Shown here piece after piece: positions 57,258-64,000 of a stretch of DNA of 64,000 nt. Source of the DNA: Nymphalis io. Taxonomy: Eukaryota > Arthropoda > Insecta > Lepidoptera > Nymphalidae. A model generated the notes under the pieces. It worked only from the letters and a program-made list of their open reading frames with translations. It did not search any database and was not told where the DNA came from. The stretch is taken from positions 9,672,001-9,736,000 of the forward strand of contig NC_065906.1 in NCBI RefSeq assembly GCF_905147045.1. The letters run 5' to 3'. The position numbers and the translations under genes are program-made. Numbering within the stretch: the first letter of the stretch is position 1; each line of letters starts with the position of its first letter.

Positions 57258-57416
57258 TGTAATGTAATCCAATGTAATGTAGTCCAACCCGCACGGTAAC
57301 TAACACCAGGCTGCTCGATTGACAGCTACCCTCTCCACTCGTGTACATGAGACAATATATTGTATCTATGCAATATATTTATTTTATTCTAGTATTGCAT
57401 AGATACAAACACTACA
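57258..57416 (-). repeat. Terminal repeat 2 (~159 bp), LTR-like
   Basis: AGTCCAACCCGCACGGT, CTGCTCGATTGACAGCTACC, CTCTCCACTCGTGTACATGA and AACACTACA match repeat 1. It differs by loss of ~35 bp near its left end and a ~26-bp AT-rich insertion (ATATATTTATTTTATTCTAG). Followed by GCGAT. Confidence 0.75.
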
Positions 57417-57519
57417 GCGATGGTTAAAATTTCTTATAATGCCAATGTCTATGGGCGTTGGTGACCACTTACCATCAGGTGACCCATATGCTCGTCCGCC
57501 TTCCTATTCTTAAAAAAAA
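57417..57519 (+). repeat. SINE-A, right half
   Basis: GCGATGGTTAAAATTTCTTA through CACTTACCATCAGGTGACCC to an A run. Partner of 54,700-54,889. Confidence 0.88.
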
Positions 57520-57537
57520 AGTACCCATAATTCAGGC

Positions 57538-57839
57538 TTTTTTTTTTTTCTTTTTATAGAATAGGAAGGCGGACGAGCATATGGGCCACCTGATGGTAAG
57601 TGGTCACCAACGCTCTTAGACATTGGCATTGTAAGAAATGTCAACCATCGCTTACATATCCAATGCGCCACCAACCTTGGGAACTAAGATTTTATGTCCC
57701 TTGTGCCTGTAATTACACTGGCTCACTCACCCTTCAAACCGGAACACAACAATATCAAGTATTGCTGTTTTGCGGTAGAATATCTGATGAGTGGGTGGTA
57801 CCTACCCAGACGAGCTTGCACAAAGCTCTACCACCAGTG
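57538..57839 (-). repeat. SINE-A, full length
   Basis: Near-consensus minus-strand copy from a T run to CTACCACCAGTGA. It lies tail-to-tail with the right half just before it, forming an inverted pair about 20 bp apart. Confidence 0.92.
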
Positions 57840-58907
57840 AATAAATCATAGGCTGTTTTCTTAAATCTTCACAAAATCTATTATCCTGTTAATAAAATGT
57901 TTCTTACTTTATACACGTCGTAAACACTTGATTAGTTCTTATTTTACGATAGAAAGATAAACTAACTTTGAGTGTTATTAAACAATATATATCTAAAAGT
58001 TTTGTCACAAAAGTATTTTAATATTGTAACATTCGCAACAAATCAAAACAAAATTAATGATTATACTATTATTAATTCTACCGACAAGAACCAGAAAGAA
58101 CATAATGATTTCATATCGATTATTATAGATGCATTTAATCCTGAATGAATTACATTTTATTAGGATACTAAACACGGGTACGCCCTAAGTGCGCTGCTCA
58201 ATTAATGACGAAGCAATTGTGATTTTTTTTTCTATAATTTACATTAAACTACCCTCAAATATTATCAATCATATGAAAATGAAATTTATTATTAAAATTT
58301 ATTTACCGCCGGTGAATATATCAAATACACTATTAAGTAACTAAACCCTTTATTTTTCACTCTTATTCCACCCATTCTGGTAGATTTTTTTAATTAAAAA
58401 AATCTGTTATTAAAACAAATTGTGAATATTGATGTTGTAAATACTAATTTGAAATATCTACATCAATTGTGTTGGAGCAAAAATAGTTTTCGAATTGTCC
58501 TCACATCCCAGTAATCTATTCAACGTCTCGACAAATGAAAAATAACGTGGACTGATGTCTGTTTTTAGAGCACGTTTCGTTTCTAGCTATTCGTTTTTAT
58601 TCTGTTCTGTTGCATTTTTTTTTCTTTTCACCTGTTCAACGAACCCGACAACGTTAACCTTTTAGTATGCAAAGAGGATTTCCTGGATAGCTACGAAATG
58701 TCCAAAAATCTTTATTGTAATGTAGTTGTAAGACCGTGGTCGCTTCCGTTGGAGAATTTTATCCATACAGTCTTTCTAATAAATTGTTATTACTATTCAT
58801 GGTTTTTTTTTAACAATGTTATTTGACTACGCGATATTCTAGTATATTCACGTTAAAATTTTAGCAATATAAATTTATTGAAGGTAAAAAAAGTTTTAAA
58901 AATGCAT
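57840..58907. other. AT-rich noncoding stretch
   Basis: Nothing recognised. Confidence 0.4.
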
Positions 58908-59070
58908 TACTGGTGGTAGAGCTTTGTGCAAGCTCGTCTGGGTAGATACCAACCACTCATCAGATATTCTACCGCAAAACAGCAGTACTTGGTATTGTTG
59001 TGTTCCGGTTTGAAGGGTGAGTGAGCCAGTGTAATTACAGGCACAAGGGACATAACATCTTAGGTCCCAA
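58908..59070 (+). repeat. SINE-A, left half only
   Basis: ACTGGTGGTAGAGCTTTGTG to CATCTTAGGTCCCAAG, then unrelated sequence. The 3' half and A tail are missing, so this is a deletion product, not a normal 5' truncation. Confidence 0.88.
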
Positions 59071-60558
59071 GACAAGGAAATTAAAATAACATTTTAAAGC
59101 TATCAACAAATAACCAAAACACCTAAACAGATACTAAAACCAATTCAACTATAGGTACGTCATCTCTTTCGCTCCAGTAAAACCAGCGCTCTAAATATCT
59201 TTAATTGGCACCAGGGATTAAATTCGGTGTTCCATTTCATCTCGACTTACGTAGTAGCCGTAAAATGTTTTACTCCGAAACATATCAATAAAAGCAGCGC
59301 CTTTACTGCTCTGTTTATGATGATACCAATAACGTTAGGCGTAAATTCTACACTTCTAAAAGAACATGAGCTTTTAGCTTTTTAAAATATGATCTTACGT
59401 CAGAATTTTAGATAATATTTTTTAATCTGTACCGTTACAATTCAAAACATTATCAATCATTTATATAGGTCTGACATAATTATAAAGAAAGATTAGTCAA
59501 AAATATATTTGCATATTTATGTTTGGAAAAAATTATCTAAATTAAATTGTTGAAATGTGGAAAATCTGAATCAATGTTTATTAAAAACTAAAAATAATTA
59601 AATATTTATTCTTAAACAAAGAATCATACATGAATATATTAGGTTAAATGATTAAAATGTCAAACGCCTCTTTCGCGAGAGAAATATATCAATATTCTAA
59701 ACCAAAGTAAGGAATGTCAAACTTTACCAAATATTTTATAAACAAAATTATAATTTTATTCAAAAAGCAATCCCACAAGGAGGTCGCATGAAAAATTGAA
59801 CGAGTCTAGAATTTGCTCGGATAGTTCATATATTCAGTAAAATACCTCGAAGACAGCATTTAACGGAGATAAAATGCTACACTGCCGTATAAAAAGTCTA
59901 GTGGGGGCTGTATATCTCATAAGTAAGCTCTAACGTCCACTAAAAACGTTAACTAGATAGAGACAGCTGTTTCGCTATTCCTTTCTATGCAACTTTCCAA
60001 AATGTGATTTTGTATAAAACTATAAAATTTCTCTTTTGTAAGAAATAAATATATTAGAATAATAATCTTAAATGTATAAGATCAGAGTAAATGTAAATTA
60101 TAAAATAAAATGCAGTTTCATGCTAACTCCTAAATAATTCTATTGAAAACTTCACCTAAAAAAGTAGTTAAGTGTTGTGTTTAACTTGACACTTTCTAAA
60201 CAGCAATACAAATAAGGCTGGTAATGTTTAATTAAATAAGATATATCAAGCGATATGTTGCTATACATGAAATGGTTGCTTAGCCTAAGTAGCTGATGTT
60301 AACAGCCCACTAAGGCACGATTCAAAGTAACACCAAAGACAGAGATCCCGCCTATAAAATATAAAACAGTACGTTATTGAGAAATGTTTTGCTTTTAAAA
60401 TTTTTGTTATTTCACGGTAACTTGGAGTTTTGCTGATGGTATCTGAGGTTAATGATTAGTCTATCGCTAGTGCTACACATTTGCTAACATTCCCAAGATT
60501 TATTTCTTTATTTATGAAAGAATTCTTACAGATATACAATTAAAATGTTAAGAATTTT
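59071..60558. other. AT-rich noncoding stretch
   Basis: Nothing recognised. Confidence 0.4.
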
Positions 60559-60853
60559 AACTGGTGGTAGGGCTTTGTGCAAGCTCGTCTGGGTAGGTAC
60601 CACCCACTCATCAGATATTCTACCGCAAAACAGCAATACTTGATATTGTTGTGTTCCGGTTTGAAGGGTGAGTGAGCCAGTGTAATTACAGGCACAAGGG
60701 ACATAAAATCTTAGTTCCCAAGGTTGGTGGCGCATTGGCTATAAGCGATGGTTGACATTTCTTACAATGCCAATGTCTAAGGGCGTTTGGTGACCACTTA
60801 CCATCAGGTGGCCCATATGCTCGTCCACCTTCCTATTCTATAAAAAAAAAAAA
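60559..60853 (+). repeat. SINE-A, full length
   Basis: Near-consensus, with the CATTGGCTATAAGCGATGG deletion shared with the 10,798 copy; A tail ~12. Confidence 0.92.
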
Positions 60854-62132
60854 TATATTTTCTCAAATTATGTCGATTTATCAATGCTATAATAATTTTG
60901 TTTTATTATGTATAATGTAAGGATTAAGCTACTAGAATCTTATTTTACTGATCTGGCTAGGTTATCTGCTGCTTATCAACTTCCGGTGTAATATATTAAT
61001 CTTTAATATTTAATGTTACATAATCCTGTATTATTAAATAATATTTGTCCGTAAATAATCATTAGAATAATTAAGATAAACAATGTTTAATATTATCTTT
61101 TAAGTTTGTAAATTTAGTATTAAATTAAGTCAAGATGTTTTTGTATAAATACCGCCAGTTTAAATATATCGGGCATTGGTATTGTAACCGTTGTAACGAG
61201 TGTTTTCTTATATAACGTATCGTCATTTTCGCCGCCACCCTGGTAATCCACTTTCTATACGTGTTAGTTCCCATGGATACGTATTGGCAATGAAAGGGAT
61301 GGTAAATGTTTTTCTTACAGTGGCAATGTATCTACGCAGTGGTGACCTTTTTACCATTGTGACCATTAGATGGCCTTTTTGCCAATCTGCGTACCAATAG
61401 GTATCACTAACTATCAGTCACTCGACCACCGAACACTTCATCAAAACTTTAGTATATCCGAGCAGAACATCTTAGATGCCCCACCTAAATAATTACCTAA
61501 TACTATCCCAATTTCAATATTAAGTAATAATATTTCACAAAATATAATTTTCAAATTTAAGCGAGATTCCTTGATGTCTCTGTACTTATATGGGTACGAA
61601 AAAAAATTAAATCAAATATGCTTTATTCGAGTAAGCTTTTTATTATAAGTACTTTTAAATTGTAATACATAAAGATTAAAATAAATTTACAAATAACTCC
61701 TTTAGACCAATTAAAAAGATTGTTAATAAAATATATACTAAAAAAATATTTCTGGAGTATTAAAACGTTGTCAAGAGGATGGGAGGCTAAATTTTACACA
61801 TTTTTTACGAACATAATATTACTGTTATTAGAAAACTTTTAAACTCATATTACATTTAATTTCTCCTCAGGCTTCTTAATACAAGTGCTGTTAAAGTGTA
61901 TTAAGAGAGTTAAGTTACAGACTCAAACGTAATCTCAGACAAGTTGAACTTAGTTTAAACTTAAGGTTTCACGGATTAGCGGTTAACTGCTGCTGATCTC
62001 TGGGATCTAGAGATCTTATTTTGTGATCTAAGCTTTGAAGCCTATGTTAGACTGGATAAGCTAACCAAGTGAAATTCAGCCTTCGTATAAAACATTAATG
62101 AGAACACGTACTGGTTTTTTTGACTTCTTGGT
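60854..62132. other. AT-rich noncoding stretch with old repeats
   Basis: An old SINE-A right half lies at about 61,262-61,390 (GTTAGTTCCCATGG, TCTTACAGTGGCAATG, CCATTAGATGGCC) and a family E copy at 61,609-61,670. A 66-codon frame at 61,200 is repeat translation. Confidence 0.45.
61609..61670 (+). repeat. Repeat family E copy
   Basis: AATCAAATATGCTTTATTCG, AGTAAGCTTT, ATAAGTACTTTTAAATTG align with the copies at 8,911 and 18,425. Confidence 0.55.
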
Positions 62133-62395
62133 AGATTTTTTTTATGCCAGTGGGCAAACGAGCAGGAGACACCCGATGATAAGTGACCACTGCCCATGGA
62201 CACATGCAATTCCCGAAGGCGTGCATTGCCAGCCTTTAAGGTATGAGTACACTATTTGAAAGTTTCTATGTCATATCATATCGGAAAAGTCGCTGGCGAA
62301 ACTAGTTGGTTCTAGAGTGGTTGTACGAGATAGGAAATGCCTTAAAAACGCTCTGTTGTGGATGTTCAGACGACCATATGGTATGGATGGAATTT
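62133..62395 (-). pseudogene. LINE 3' fragment, decayed
   Basis: Plus strand begins with a T run, then CCAGTGGGCAAACGAGCAGG, CCCGATGATAAGTGACCACT, GCGTGCATTGCCAGCC TTTAAGG and GGTTGTACGAGATAGG. On minus this is the 3' end plus a broken C-terminal frame of a widespread lepidopteran non-LTR element, with an A tail. Several stops. Its terminal block resembles that of SINE-A. Confidence 0.65.
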
Positions 62396-63496
62396 AAAAA
62401 TGGAATCAACACATCAATCCAATGGTAAATTTCTATGATTCTTTATTGTGCCATTTCATGCCGAATAGGAGCTTTACGTGTTGAATTAATCAAATTTTAA
62501 CAAAATTGAAGAAAATACTGATATATAGTGGGTGAAAATAGCAATTATTTTCTGGAAAATTGCATTTACGGGTATCCCGCATATTAAGTTGGCTCACAAG
62601 CACCAATTGCACTGGAATATCTACTAAAAATCCAGCAGTATCCACACCATCATTTCAGGACGCGTCATGGAGTCGCTTACGCATACTAACGTGACGCCCT
62701 GACAAGCTGGATACATCCTGAAAATCTAGTGATGAAATTATTACAACAAAGGTTCCGTTAAAATATACCTACTCACTTACAATGCTGTATAAAAAAAAAA
62801 CAAACGGATGAACAACATTTACAAAGATCACAATATCATCGATGACATATTATGATATTGTCAAATAATTTATCATAGAACTATAACAAATTATATATGA
62901 AAGATTTATAGATTATATGAATGGGTGAACGACCAAAGCACGATGCCAAGACAAAATAGTAAAACAACTTATGTTTCGCCCAAACAAGCAAAAACGTAAA
63001 TATTACAAAGAACCATTATAGCTTTGGCAAAAAGTTTTTATATAATTTCCTAAGAGTATATTATGTTATGTTTATTTATACACATTTTTTTCTATCCCTT
63101 CATTGACCTAGAAAGCTGAAAGTTGCTAAATTTATTGCAAGGGGCCTGTATCGCCGAGTTTGGCGTTTTCCCCCCAGAGGGCCATGTTGGAAAACAGACT
63201 TGTGTTATGTAGACGAATTTTCATAAATTACACATAATGTTCCCAAATTCTCCTTAATTATGCCATCATAAATGGTGCTTATGTAACACAATTTCATAGT
63301 AAATTACGTTCAAAGAAAACACGCGTAATTATATCCTATAAATCCAGTGTTGATCGTTCGCCTTAGATAGTTCTAGTGCTACGAAATTTTAGTTACATGT
63401 TTAGACAGGGGGCTTAAAAGTAAGTTAAAAAAATGCAAAAAAGGAAACTTATAGGTGTTTCTTCAACATCAAGCTTCATCAGCTCTAGCACAATCG
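62396..63496. other. AT-rich noncoding stretch
   Basis: A GC-richer patch at 63,140-63,195 (AAGGGGCCTGTATCGCCGAG) is not recognised. No gene supported. Confidence 0.4.
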
Positions 63497-63820
63497 TAAT
63501 GATGATGACGTCCTCCTTACCGATTTTGGCCACAGTGACCATTGTCAGAGAAGATTATATATAGATAGACAACTGCGCAGGACATATTATAGTGCTCAAG
63601 TGTGTGCGCAAACACAGATTCACTCTCTATTTCCTCACCCTTATAATGCAACTGGACGACAAATTCGATACGAACAAAAATAACGAATTTACGACATTAC
63701 GTGCTTTCCAAGGAACGGCAGTGTATATATGTACACCTCCAACATCCAGACTCCAGGGTTCTACTGGGAATATTTTGGCAGAAAAACCGAATAAGTTTTT
63801 ATTTGCCGGCAATGGTCGGT
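63497..63820 (-). repeat. Repeat family H, second copy
   Basis: Minus-strand counterpart of 21,931-22,210. On minus: GGAGTCTGG, CTTGGAAAGCACGTAA, GAATCTGTGTTTGCGCACAC, ACTATAATATGTCCTG, ACTGTGGCCAAAATCGG and a CATCATCATT end. Open frames of 72-76 codons here are repeat translation. Confidence 0.65.
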
Positions 63821-64000
63821 AGCCGGCGACCCGGAGCATGAACACATAATCTCGGGATCTGTCTTATAAGCTAGCGACTAGACCAATAATATTGTCAGCT
63901 CTAGCATAGTGGCAATATAGTCAGAAGTCTCATATAAACTCTGGGACTTAAGCTTTTATGTTTCCGCCTAATATTATTTAACTCATGTTTATTGGAATAA

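Larger units (their letters stand above)
54890..57416 (-). mobile_element. Degenerate gypsy-type element inserted in SINE-A
   Basis: Between the split SINE halves: terminal repeat 1 (54,890-55,041), a 31-bp piece that looks like SINE right flank, a minus-strand protease/gag fragment, a ~900-bp leader region and terminal repeat 2 (57,258-57,416). Target duplication GCGAT. Reverse transcriptase, RNase H, integrase and polypurine tract are absent. The SINE-like sequence just inside terminal repeat 1 cannot come from a simple insertion and implies recombination with a solo-repeat allele or a tandem duplication. Confidence 0.7.

Noticed and set aside
1..64000. CRISPR arrays, operons, rRNA genes
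   Set aside because: Nothing with the required structure; sequence is eukaryotic and interspersed repeats vary in spacing and orientation.

Overview
This window looks like a gene-poor, AT-rich piece of a lepidopteran (probably butterfly) nuclear genome. The assignment rests on recurrent SINE and LINE families I know from Lepidoptera, on RTE-type LINE tails ending in ATG/GAA triplet runs, and on the absence of any bacterial gene organisation. I see no convincing host protein-coding gene. One weak candidate first exon lies near 24.09-24.28 kb. Nearly everything that can be interpreted is transposable-element DNA of different ages in unannotated AT-rich sequence, probably a long intergenic region or intron.

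The centrepiece is a nearly intact Ty3/gypsy LTR retrotransposon at 29,841-34,778. It has two 436-bp LTRs differing at four positions, a 4-bp target-site duplication (ATAA), a tRNA-Trp-type primer site, a gag with an unusual CX2HX9CX3C motif, and an uninterrupted pol (protease, reverse transcriptase, RNase H, integrase, GPY/F). This combination matches the CsRn1 clade. Gag and pol overlap in the -1 frame, and the overlap holds a textbook slippery heptamer (GGGAAAC) followed after 4 nt by a stem-loop that can close into a pseudoknot. The element therefore appears to make Gag-Pol by programmed -1 frameshifting.

Other regions: (i) 38.2-40.6 kb, a 5'-truncated CR1/Jockey-like LINE on the minus strand, broken by frameshifts; (ii) 48.96-49.8 kb and 16.81-17.11 kb, RTE-clade LINE fragments, the first lacking the catalytic core of its reverse transcriptase; (iii) 50.4-51.1 kb, a GC-rich foldback/MITE-like element with arms of about 193 bp that are about 98-99% identical; (iv) 54.7-57.5 kb, a decayed gypsy gag-protease fragment between two ~155-bp terminal repeats, set inside a split SINE, with a snap-back palindrome at the protease active site; (v) small LINE C-terminal fragments at 6.3, 13.5, 26.5, 48.2 and 62.1 kb.

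SINEs dominate by copy number. SINE-A (~295 bp, A-tailed) has about 15 recognisable copies or pieces. SINE-B (~300 bp, clear tRNA-type A and B boxes) has about 15. SINE-C has 2 and SINE-G has 1. The 3' tail of SINE-B resembles the tail of the RTE fragments, and the 3' tail of SINE-A resembles that of other LINE fragments here, suggesting SINE-LINE tail sharing. Nested insertions give relative ages, for example RTE into old SINE-A at 16.8 kb and SINE-B beside it at 17.2 kb. Family letters (A, B, C, E, G, H) are local labels, not database names.
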